Part shown: in pieces, positions 7,101 through 14,400 of the stretch | How the letters are laid out: every line of letters begins with the position of its first letter | Numbering within the stretch: position 1 is the stretch's first letter | Notes under the pieces: generated by a model | Told to the model about the DNA's origin: nothing | Databases searched by the model: none | What the model saw: only the letters and a program-made list of their open reading frames with translations | Translations under genes and position numbers: made by a program | Source of the DNA: a virus | Virus record (IMG/VR): IMGVR_UViG_3300047323_000302 | Span: 1-48,426 of that record | Reading direction: 5' to 3' (one strand) | DNA: 48,426 nt

Positions 7101-9963
7101 CGTCGTTGGCCTCCTGATCCAGCTGCCGCACGCGCTCCGCATCTACAGCGGACCCCGCTTTTGGCTTGGCCGGTGCAGGCTCAGGACGCGGTGCGCGCGG
7201 CGCCTTGCGCTCGCTCAGTGCCTTGGCCAGATCGTCCACGATGTTCTGCTGACGTTCGGTCAGGGGCTTACCCTTGCCAGACTTGGAACGCGCGATCAAA
7301 TTGCGCGCCTGCTCAGGTTTGGTCTTGTACGCGGTCAGCACGGCATGGATGTCGGGATTGCTCGACGCCCATTTTGTCCGCGACACCTTGCCTTCGTTGT
7401 CGCGGTTCAGCTTGCCGCCCACGGTGTCCCACTTGGTCCCAGCCAGCTCGCGGTCCAGTGCGTCCAGCACCTCCGGCGGCTGTTTTCCAGGCACAGGGCT
7501 GACGTCTGGCGTGGTTTCAGCGGCGCGCGTCTCTGGCGCGCTCTCAGGCGCCTTACCGCTCACAAGGTCGTCGTATTCCTGTTGCAGCTTGGCGGTTTCT
7601 TCGGGCGGGTCGAACGCCTTGGACGTGGCAATTTCGTGATCGAGCGCAGTAACGCGGCGCTGCTGATCCGGCGTCAGGTGATCGAGATTTGGTTTGTCCG
7701 AAGGCGCGGCGGGCTGCTCGCTCTTGGCAAAGGCCCGCTCCAGAATGTCGTCCGGTCCGCCCGTGCGTTCATCGCCTAGCGCGCGGACTGGCCCTGCCTC
7801 GGCGGGCGCTTCTGTGGGTTGTTTAGGCGCCGGGGTTTCTGCCGGACCTTCCAGCTTGGGCTCCACGCGCTCGCCTTCAAACAAGTCACCCGTGCGGCCT
7901 TCTTGTGGGGCTTCAGGTGCGCCCGGACGCTGGCCCGGTAGATACTCACCGCGCAGACCGCCGACCGATTTCGAGCCAATAACATCAACCGAACGACGCG
8001 GCGCGGGTTGCTGGCTTCCGACACCGGGCGCGGGCTCTTGAGAACGCGCAGCAAGATCCTGTGCCATGCGGGGTGTGATTTCGTCTGCATTGGGCGCCCC
8101 CGCTGAGTAGTCAGGTTTCAGATCCGGCTCCCACGCGCCAAGGTCTTTCTCGCGGCGTTGACGGCGAATGTCGGCAATGTCGAACGCTTCCTTGGCGAAC
8201 TGCTGGCTGTTGGCTTTCTCGCCTGCGGCGCGCTCCAGATCCGGCGTCATGCCCTCGCGCGCGGCAGCGGTGCGCGCACGCTTGAACGCATTCACTGCGC
8301 CCAGCGGGCTCAAGCCCTGCTGCTGGTACGTGGCCACAGTGCGCATCATGTCTTCGTCAGGCTCGATCCCGGCCTTGCGTAGCAGTGCTTCGGCTTCGCG
8401 CAGCGGTGCCAGGGTGTCGGTGGTGGCCTGCCGTCCGGTTGGATCGCGGACCGGCTGCGTACCCTCGGGAATCTCGATCCCCTCCGGCCCGACCTGCACT
8501 TGATCGCGTGGCCAGATATTCGCCTCGTTGTTGAACAGCTGGCCCAGCTCGCTCTCGGTCTGGTTGCGGGCTTTGTACTGCTCAGGGGTCAACCGCTGGC
8601 CGGGCTGCGGGATGGTCTGCGACGGCGGCAGGTTCGTGCCGGTGTTCTGCGCAACCATCTGCGCTTGGAACTCGGGATCTTCGGCCACGCGCTGGCCTTG
8701 CTCGGATACGGCCTTGGTCTGGTTGAACAACTGCTCTGCATCAATGCCCTGCGGCTGCACCGTAGGCGCTTGGCCCCGGCGAGCCAGCACGTTTTTAGCG
8801 CCCCGCCATGCGTCCGGCGCAATGTTCAGACCGCCGCCCATCAACCCGCCAAGCCCCATGGACAGCGCGGTTTGCTCAGGGCTGTACTTGTCCTGCGCGC
8901 CGGTCTGCGTGGCCACGTACTGGTTGATTGGATCGGTCGCCCCAGCCATCAGCGCATTCACGCCCGCGCCCTTGGCGAAGGTACGCGCAACCGTGGCACC
9001 ACGCCCAACCGGGACAAAGCCCTCTGGCGAGAGCAAGGTGGGTGCGGCTTCCGCCGTGCCGGACACCAGCGCTCCCGCGATCTGTCCGGGCAAGCTGTCC
9101 GCCGTGGTGAAGGACGGCACGGCCTCGGCGGCGGCAAAGTCTGCCAGCCGGTTTTGCTGATAGTCCGCCAGCCGCGCCGCGCCTTCCTGCTCCAGTCCGC
9201 TCGCGCGCTGCTGCATTTCGGCGGGGCTCTGGAAGATGCTCGGCTGCTGGGCCTGTTGCGCCATACGCTGCTGGAACGGGGTTTTCGGCTGCACCTGGGG
9301 CTGCTGCAAATCCGCCGCTTCGCGCAGCCGCTCGGCCTCTATCGGCATTGGCAGACCAGCGCGGCCCGCCTCGACAAAGTTACCGGCCAACGTGTTTTTC
9401 GACCATGAAACGGGCGCCATCGTCTTGAAGGCTTCCCACTCGCCGCCGGGCGTACCGCGCACAATGTTCCTCGCGGCCTGCACGCGCGGATCGCCCGCAA
9501 AGCGCTGCGCCAGTGAAGGCGCAGCGCCGGGCTTGACGGTGCCGTCGTCCATCACCACCGGACCGGCGGACGCGGCGGGGCTTTCGTCCGGCAGATCGTC
9601 AAAGGACAGACCGCCAGCTGCGGGTGGAGCCGCGTACTCTTTGGCTTGGTCGTTGTGCAGCGATTCCGCGTAGGCCGTCGCATGCTCTGGCGTATCGAAC
9701 GCGCCCAGGTGCTGGCCAGTTTTCAGGTACTGCTGAATCGCGCCCTCATTGCTGAGAATGCCGGAGCCGTCCGCCGCGACGGTGGGGATCAGGTATTCCT
9801 TACCGTCGAAGTTGGCTGACATCGAGCGCACGGTGCTGATTGAGCCGTCCGGGTTTTTCACCACCGGACGTTTATGCAAATCGATGTTGCCCGGCTCCAG
9901 CTGGCCCGCAAAAGTCTGCGCGACCGGGCTCTCGTCCGGCAGATCGTCAAAGGACAGCGCCAT
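4198..9963 (-). CDS. Giant internal virion (DNA ejection) protein
   Basis: About 1,921 residues, the largest gene. The N-terminus carries the acidic motif SFDDLPDESP twice, near residues 3 and 121, flanking a domain often seen in podovirus internal proteins (GNIDLHKRPVVKNPDGSIST... LGAFDTPEHATAYAESLH). A long Ala/Pro/Glu-rich region and a charged coiled coil near residues 1040-1110 follow, then a helical C-terminal half. It is last of a run of ejection-type genes, as for T7 gp16-like proteins. No lytic transglycosylase motif was recognised. ATG 9963 (GGGGA 8 nt upstream) is chosen over TTG 9969, within 3 nt of the preceding stop. Likely role: ejected with the genome to form the trans-envelope channel. 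Confidence 0.75.
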   Translation of the reverse strand: MALSFDDLPDESPVAQTFAGQLEPGNIDLHKRPVVKNPDGSISTVRSMSANFDGKEYLIPTVAADGSGILSNEGAIQQYLKTGQHLGAFDTPEHATAYAESLHNDQAKEYAAPPAAGGLSFDDLPDESPAASAGPVVMDDGTVKPGAAPSLAQRFAGDPRVQAARNIVRGTPGGEWEAFKTMAPVSWSKNTLAGNFVEAGRAGLPMPIEAERLREAADLQQPQVQPKTPFQQRMAQQAQQPSIFQSPAEMQQRASGLEQEGAARLADYQQNRLADFAAAEAVPSFTTADSLPGQIAGALVSGTAEAAPTLLSPEGFVPVGRGATVARTFAKGAGVNALMAGATDPINQYVATQTGAQDKYSPEQTALSMGLGGLMGGGLNIAPDAWRGAKNVLARRGQAPTVQPQGIDAEQLFNQTKAVSEQGQRVAEDPEFQAQMVAQNTGTNLPPSQTIPQPGQRLTPEQYKARNQTESELGQLFNNEANIWPRDQVQVGPEGIEIPEGTQPVRDPTGRQATTDTLAPLREAEALLRKAGIEPDEDMMRTVATYQQQGLSPLGAVNAFKRARTAAAREGMTPDLERAAGEKANSQQFAKEAFDIADIRRQRREKDLGAWEPDLKPDYSAGAPNADEITPRMAQDLAARSQEPAPGVGSQQPAPRRSVDVIGSKSVGGLRGEYLPGQRPGAPEAPQEGRTGDLFEGERVEPKLEGPAETPAPKQPTEAPAEAGPVRALGDERTGGPDDILERAFAKSEQPAAPSDKPNLDHLTPDQQRRVTALDHEIATSKAFDPPEETAKLQQEYDDLVSGKAPESAPETRAAETTPDVSPVPGKQPPEVLDALDRELAGTKWDTVGGKLNRDNEGKVSRTKWASSNPDIHAVLTAYKTKPEQARNLIARSKSGKGKPLTERQQNIVDDLAKALSERKAPRAPRPEPAPAKPKAGSAVDAERVRQLDQEANDAYAEMRKITHTKQGEYRLMKDLTPAEQVKIAELHLQSSKARRESENLRGLGGRMADEGVSRAEASLKSAQDKAKAEKAPDLELKGETEAERATREKDTKAKDKEQAESRKATEDKAQADKDRDDFKLSGSDRPADVATSHGQGTLLDIGAVPSRAKAPLKWLYRRLFHGDDKSSMSDVAKDLSAATRDLFSRESPTKRGVVKDAWRRYATDADSNLRSLLKPFKGDIGEQIADALHVQAGDKKGKGASLDERRQQQTNPREHKIEALDDWLRDNKINTPEAQAQIIKLVENPNTPRRGLLGEAAKKVEAFYKEMLAYQKEAGVDVGEVKGYFQRVLDNGKVAGHRGSFLKAAKKAYQQDNPRMTDADAQKAAEAYWEREVNGDIAKPGTPNLASGGATPSHMKARAFSKDAAKHLDDFYVKEIPAMLSTYLHRAVQRAEIAKSGVTIDGKHVPFGDNFSNWETITDAMRKQDPEVSGVLGEMSKLVATSAGISDSKLGSGVRNALGAVKTATTLGSMEKSALSSMTELLTPSLRASMGELNDIPTALKAMGEHAYNSVRTAVGGKSGRTNKLQNTFDVASAAGVIGGSGQHSLMAARASAGEPTQRAASAMLSKFFGRNGLEHLTNYQRATATGQAMDFLKRLSAPGRQGKAKTERFLGELGIAPKDQPAFTKWVRDLDGKHATPADLKGPMADKYKTAMLRFVDQAIQRPSASTRPAWASDPLGSTVFQLQSFNFAAQKNILNRMGKAMADKDLSVAERAKMGGSFLAHMAAMTGISAAVWEARDAAFSRPDSRKLTTGAKVERALSGAGSFGKYDSALQAIGGGVRYGTSPLAAVGGPGLGNAANLVSSLSALSGPNNSKNTNTAERKAARTAYQVLGEPLLQAALTPIKASPVGLGLTAVGVPKAGEMLVDAMLPPKEGNKKELPPIESTFETIKKKFTDEDDGGRPKRAERASRPQRASRPQN

Positions 9964-9965
9964 GG

Positions 9966-11246
9966 TCAAATCCCCGCTGCTTGAATTTCTTGAGGGCTGT
10001 GCCCGCCTTGCACCAGACGCTGGATGACCGCTTGCCGCGACTTACCGCTGGCCACGGCGTTTTTCGCGGCCACCAGATCGGGGTGCAGGCCACCAGCTGG
10101 CGCGGCAGCGGGTGCGGCGGCTGGCATTGGCATAGGCGCCGGGGCGGCCTGCGGTGCTGCGAATTGCTGCGCCAGATTCGGCAGCGGCGGACGCTGGCCA
10201 GCGGGCAAGGTGTTGACTTGCTCGGGCGTATTCGAGGAAAGCCACGGTTCTTGGGCAGGCGTAATGCTGGGCGCTTGGCCGAACACTTCGGCGGTGGCGC
10301 GCTGAATCGCGCCGTACTGGTCGCGCGGGTTTTGCTGGAGGTAGTGCGCGGCACGGGTGCGCACTTCGGCCAGATCGGCAGGCAATATCGACGGGTTAAC
10401 CAGCCAACCTTTGTCATCTTGGGTGCTGCCCGGAAGGCTTTGCAGCAAGGCATTATCAAACTTGGCCGGGTCCACCGCGCTGCCGCCGCCGCTGCCAGTG
10501 GTCTTGTTTACGTCGTGCTCGGTGTCGAACTGCTTGGCCAAACGTGACTGGTCCGCTGTGTACTGCGTGCCCTCTAGCCCCTTCGCGTTGCGGTCCATGC
10601 CCACGTCATAATCGACATCGTTTTTGTCGAGCGCAGCCGCGTTTGTGAGGTTGTGGTAGCGCGTGTTCTCGGCGTTGGTGTTGGCCTCGGCGGTCTGATA
10701 GAAGCGGTTGCGCTCATGCCCCACAGCGGCCTGCGCGTTGGAGCCGTAAATCGAGGCGTTGTATTGCAGGTCATCGCCCCGGCGCGTGGTGTCGTTTTTC
10801 TGGTTGGCTTCGGCGGTCTGGCGGTCCTGATTGGCGTTAAAGCCCAATTGAGTATTTGCGTAATTACCACCGTTACCCATCGACAGCGTGGCTTGCACCA
10901 TCGGGCTTACGGTCTCGCCTTGTGCTGCGCCGGACGCATACAGCGCTTCGTTGAAGCCGCCCATTTCCTTGAGGACGGACGGATCTGCACCGCGCATCAA
11001 TTCAATCCCGGCGCCGCGATAATTGCCTTGTCCGTAAAGGTCCGCCGCTGTGTTGCGCGATGTCCGCGAATCGTTAATCACGTCGCCCTGGAGTTGTTTC
11101 AGCCGTGCGTTACTGGCGTAACCCTGAATTTGCAAGTCGCGCAGCGGGTTGGGCGCCATGGCCTGGAACACACTGCCCAGCGCGCCGATTTCGTTGCTGT
11201 AGGTCGGTACGCCGTTGGCGTAGAGCGGGTTTGCGAGAGTGGCCAT
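9966..11246 (-). CDS. Internal virion/ejection protein, Gln/Asn-rich
   Basis: A 426-residue protein between two other internal virion genes. The N-terminus (MATLANPLYANGVPTY) is followed by a long helical region rich in N, Q and A, then a Pro/Ala linker (PAPMPMPAAAPAAAPA) and a short C-terminal helix-rich motif (LHPDLVAAKNAVASGKSRQAVIQRL). No enzymatic motif is visible. Position in a three-gene ejection cluster and the low-complexity helical composition suggest an ejectosome component; this is inference from synteny. Confidence 0.6.
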   Translation of the reverse strand: MATLANPLYANGVPTYSNEIGALGSVFQAMAPNPLRDLQIQGYASNARLKQLQGDVINDSRTSRNTAADLYGQGNYRGAGIELMRGADPSVLKEMGGFNEALYASGAAQGETVSPMVQATLSMGNGGNYANTQLGFNANQDRQTAEANQKNDTTRRGDDLQYNASIYGSNAQAAVGHERNRFYQTAEANTNAENTRYHNLTNAAALDKNDVDYDVGMDRNAKGLEGTQYTADQSRLAKQFDTEHDVNKTTGSGGGSAVDPAKFDNALLQSLPGSTQDDKGWLVNPSILPADLAEVRTRAAHYLQQNPRDQYGAIQRATAEVFGQAPSITPAQEPWLSSNTPEQVNTLPAGQRPPLPNLAQQFAAPQAAPAPMPMPAAAPAAAPAGGLHPDLVAAKNAVASGKSRQAVIQRLVQGGHSPQEIQAAGI

Positions 11247-11249
11247 GTC

Positions 11250-12113
11250 TTACCTCCGGTTCGCCAATAACGAACCAATGCCCGCTGCGCCTTGTGCGCC
11301 TTGCTGCTGTTGCCACCACGGCATGGCGCCCCCGAACAGACCGCCAAGCATGCCCGGCTGCGCCGTGGCGACTGGCGCGGCCTGCGACAGTGCGGCACCT
11401 GTGACGCCCGGCGTGAAGCCGGACAGGTTGCCGCTGTAACCGGCGGCGGTCGCACCTGTGGCCCCTGCACCAGCGGCACCCGCTGCGGCTGCGCCCATGC
11501 CGGGCGCACCGAAGCTGCCGTACATTTGCAGCGCGGTCCCTAGCAGTTCCTGATTGCGGCCCTTGCCCGCTTTGCTGGCCATCGCCGCCTGCACTTCGCC
11601 GGGCAGGAGCGACGAACTCATGCGGCTGAATCCGCCGAGCATGTTGATCTTGCTGCTCGCGTCTTGATTGAGGATCTGATTGCCCAAGCCGACATCGCCG
11701 TAAGACTGGAGCCGGGCGCGGGCATTGCCGATGCTGCGCACGTCCGCGTCCGCCTTGGCGCGCTGCTTGGCGGTCTCTTCCTGCACGACCTTGGGCTGGC
11801 CCATGGTCGATTCCGCCGGGGCTTGGTAGTCCGCCGTGCCTTCGTCGCCCGGTAACGTGGTGTCGCCTTCGTAGGCCGCTTCGCGCTTGGCAGCGGCTTC
11901 GGCCAGCGCAGCCTCCTGACTGGCGCGCGTGGCGTTGTTCAGCGCCGGGTTGAGCGCTTCCTCGCGCTCTTTGCTCAAGCTCTGCTGACGCAGCACTTCG
12001 GCGTTTTGCGCATCTTCGGCGGCGTTCTCCATCGCGGTCTGGCGACGTTTCTGCGCGTTAACCTGCAAGGCCGTGCCCGCGACCATGAGCCCAATGGCGA
12101 CTGGATTGCACAT
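11250..12113 (-). CDS. Internal virion protein (MCNP-type N-terminus)
   Basis: A 287-residue protein starting MCNPVAIGLMVAGTALQ, an opening seen in many podovirus internal virion proteins of the T7 gp14 type. A short hydrophobic N-terminal helix (residues 5-17) is followed by a long charged coiled coil (about 20-140) and a Gly/Ala-rich C-terminus with a WWQQQQ patch. This is consistent with a small ejection protein that inserts in the outer membrane. It is 4 bp from the next gene. Confidence 0.65.
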   Translation of the reverse strand: MCNPVAIGLMVAGTALQVNAQKRRQTAMENAAEDAQNAEVLRQQSLSKEREEALNPALNNATRASQEAALAEAAAKREAAYEGDTTLPGDEGTADYQAPAESTMGQPKVVQEETAKQRAKADADVRSIGNARARLQSYGDVGLGNQILNQDASSKINMLGGFSRMSSSLLPGEVQAAMASKAGKGRNQELLGTALQMYGSFGAPGMGAAAAGAAGAGATGATAAGYSGNLSGFTPGVTGAALSQAAPVATAQPGMLGGLFGGAMPWWQQQQGAQGAAGIGSLLANRR

Positions 12114-12117
12114 AGCC

Positions 12118-13494
12118 TTATCCTACCTTGCCCGACGTGCGGCTGAGGGAGTTCGTGTAGGAGTCGCCGCCAGTGGCCTTGCGGATCGCGTCCGCCGTCT
12201 GCTGATTGGACAGGTAGGTGCCCAAGCCGGAGGCCACGTTGCTGATGACCGGAGACAACGGGGAGAACGTCGGCATGGCCGAAGCTGCCGCGACTTGGCT
12301 CTGCGCGACGTTGGCCACGGCGTCCGGGTCCGCCGTCGCTTGCAGCATGGAAACCAGATTGGCTTTCTGCTGGGCCATTTCCGACTTGGCCTTGTTCACG
12401 TAGTCCTGCCCGGTGTCGTAGACGCTCTGCTGCTGCAAGGAATAATCCTTGTTCAGCGCGGCGGACTTGGACGCGGCCAAGGACGAGCCCAAGTTGCCGC
12501 CACGCGACAGCGCGTAGGTCAGCGCCTTGCGCTGATCGGCGTACTGGTCTTGCAGCTGCGGCATGGCGTAATCGACGTAGGCTTGCTTGCGCTTGTTAAA
12601 CACCGCGTCGTCAAAGCCGCCCTGGTGCTCTGTGGTCGTGCCCGTGTACAGCTCGTCTGGCACGTCCTCCCAGTTGCCATTGTTGAGGTACTGCAAGTGC
12701 GCGAATTCCGGCCCTTTGCCCGGATGGGACGTACCGGCCCAGCGCACATTGCCAAAGTTGTTGTTTGACGCATTGCCGTTCTGCACGTTGTAGACCTTGC
12801 CCGTCGCGTCATAAAACGTGCCGTCGCCAATCCCTGCCGTGCTTGGGTTGATGGCCCCGGTCAGGCCCGCCGCCGGGTTGTATCCGGTGTACAGCTGGTC
12901 CGGCAGGTTCGCCCATGACTTGCCCGCACCGTATTGCATCACCGCGCCCGGCGTCTGCCTGCCCGGACTGCCGCCAGTCCAGCGCACATTGCCGAAATAG
13001 TTGTTGCTGGCATCGCCGTTTTTAACGCTGTACGCCTTGCCGTCCGGTCCGTAGAACGTGCCGTTGCCAAGCCCTGCCGCGTTCGGGTTGATGGTGGCGC
13101 CGGACAGCTGTTGCGACATGTCGCGCCCGCTGTAAATCTCGGACGGCATGTCGGTCCAATTGCCGTTGTCGTTGTACTGCAAGCGCGCAGCGGACGGCGG
13201 CGTGCCCGGCGAAGCGGTGCCCGTCCAGCGCACATTGCCATTTCCGCCGTTGCTCGCATCGCCGTTGGCCACGGTGTATGCGCGACCGCTCTTGTCGTAG
13301 TAGGTGCCGTTACCCACGCCGCCCGCTAGTTTCGGGTTGAAGCCGCCCGTGACGCCGGTAAAGACGTCTTTGCCGTTGAAAATCTCGTCGATCTGCGTCA
13401 TACCCTGCCGGATACGCGCTTGCCGGGCTTCTTCTTGTTCGCGCTGGTAGTCCACCGCGTCGTTGCTGCCGCCGCCACCGCCGCCACCGCTCAT
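12118..13494 (-). CDS. Virion protein with three tandem about-80-residue repeats
   Basis: 458 residues. After a Gly-rich start (MSGGGGGGGSND) and a short coiled coil, the middle contains three similar modules of about 80 residues, each with GNGT(Y/F)YDxxG(K/R)xYxVxNG(D/N)ASN, then GNVRW(T/A)G and a (L/I)YxG ending. A helical tail of about 190 residues (QLQDQYADQRKALTYALSRG) resembles other phage internal or tail proteins. ATG 13494 overlaps the upstream stop (ATGA), so translation is probably coupled. Function is not known; repeated beta modules suggest an exposed or structural role. Confidence 0.65.
   Translation of the reverse strand: MSGGGGGGGSNDAVDYQREQEEARQARIRQGMTQIDEIFNGKDVFTGVTGGFNPKLAGGVGNGTYYDKSGRAYTVANGDASNGGNGNVRWTGTASPGTPPSAARLQYNDNGNWTDMPSEIYSGRDMSQQLSGATINPNAAGLGNGTFYGPDGKAYSVKNGDASNNYFGNVRWTGGSPGRQTPGAVMQYGAGKSWANLPDQLYTGYNPAAGLTGAINPSTAGIGDGTFYDATGKVYNVQNGNASNNNFGNVRWAGTSHPGKGPEFAHLQYLNNGNWEDVPDELYTGTTTEHQGGFDDAVFNKRKQAYVDYAMPQLQDQYADQRKALTYALSRGGNLGSSLAASKSAALNKDYSLQQQSVYDTGQDYVNKAKSEMAQQKANLVSMLQATADPDAVANVAQSQVAAASAMPTFSPLSPVISNVASGLGTYLSNQQTADAIRKATGGDSYTNSLSRTSGKVG
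12640..13390 (-). repeat. Three tandem about-240-bp coding repeats
   Basis: The landmark CCAGCGCACATTGCC recurs at 12739, 12979 and 13225, spacings of 240 and 246 bp, with similar sequence around each. Units are diverged but clearly homologous at DNA and protein level, indicating in-frame duplication. Confidence 0.8.
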
Positions 13495-13925
13495 GGCTGC
13501 ACCTCGATTTCGTAGAGTTGTTGAGCGGGCTTGTAGCCCAGCTGCTGCGCGCGACGTGCCCAGCCGATCCGCTTGGAAGCGAATTGAACATGGGAGCACC
13601 CCAGCTGCGCGGCATAGCGTTTACAGGCGGCGAACCCTGCCTCCAGTGCGTCCGAGCCAACGCCCGGCACTGTGTACGCCAGAAGCACAAACAACTTGCC
13701 GAGACTGCTGCGGGTGTCGATCTGCTTGCGGCAGATGAACACGCCAGCGGGCTCGCCGTTGTCCGAGACCACAAACAGCACCCAATTGCCCGCCATGATT
13801 TCGGCGTACAGGGTCGGTGCGAAAAACGGTTCGCCCTCGCGTTCGCTGATGCGCAGGCAACCGTCCGCGATCAGCGGATAGGCGCGCTGGATGTCGGCCA
13901 GATCCACCACGGGCTTACACTGCAT
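13491..13925 (-). CDS. GNAT-like protein 2 in virion operon
   Basis: 144 residues. Features resembling a GNAT acyltransferase fold are a central beta-strand segment (GNWVLFVVSDNGEPAGVFICR), a helix (GVGSDALEAGFAACKRYAAQLG) and a late strand (CSHVQFASKR). It follows another GNAT-like gene with overlap (ATG inside the last codons of 13915-14400, GGAGA 6 nt upstream). Small GNAT-like proteins are common among podovirus internal virion genes and are often thought structural. No clear acetyl-CoA P-loop could be confirmed. Confidence 0.5.
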   Translation of the reverse strand: MQCKPVVDLADIQRAYPLIADGCLRISEREGEPFFAPTLYAEIMAGNWVLFVVSDNGEPAGVFICRKQIDTRSSLGKLFVLLAYTVPGVGSDALEAGFAACKRYAAQLGCSHVQFASKRIGWARRAQQLGYKPAQQLYEIEVQP

Positions 13926-14400
13926 GGCAGTTCTCCGGGTAGAACACGTAGGTCGCAAAGGTTTCCCCGTGCCGCCCCATGCGTTCGTTGACGGACTCGC
14001 GCAGTCCGCCCAGGTGTTCCAGCCATTCGCAGGCCACAACGTTCTTGACGGCTACGCGGCACTCGGCGCGGCGAAAGCCCCGGTCGATCATGGCCGGTAT
14101 CATTTCCTTGAGAACCAGCTTGGTCGCGGCCTTGACGATTTCGTTGCTGCGCGTGGTGCCCATGGCCCATGGCGCCCAAAAGCCCGGCCACACCTCATAC
14201 GCCCCCACCAGAAACGTCGGCTCGCTGTCGTCCGTGCCAAGGCACCAGAGAAACCCGTCGCCTTGCGTGCCGTGCAGCTGGTACGCCAGCTGGCCCGCGT
14301 CGTCGTCCCAGCGGGTAGCGAACACTTCCAGCCGGTCTTGCAGACGCAGGCGCTCGCAGACGTGCAGCATGTTTTCGTAAGTGGCTGGCAACCGGGTCAT
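13915..14400 (-). CDS. GNAT-like internal virion protein 1
   Basis: 161 residues starting MTRLPATYENMLHVCERL. ATG 14400 overlaps the stop of the upstream tail gene (ATGA). It resembles T7 gp13-like and GNAT-type phage proteins: strand FLWCLGTDDSEPTFLVGAYEV, a PGFWAPWAMGTTR turn, a long helix (NEIVKAATKLVLKEMIPAMIDRGFRRAECRV) and a final strand (TFATYVFYPENC). Located between the tail protein and the ejection cluster. Confidence 0.55.
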   Translation of the reverse strand: MTRLPATYENMLHVCERLRLQDRLEVFATRWDDDAGQLAYQLHGTQGDGFLWCLGTDDSEPTFLVGAYEVWPGFWAPWAMGTTRSNEIVKAATKLVLKEMIPAMIDRGFRRAECRVAVKNVVACEWLEHLGGLRESVNERMGRHGETFATYVFYPENCHAV

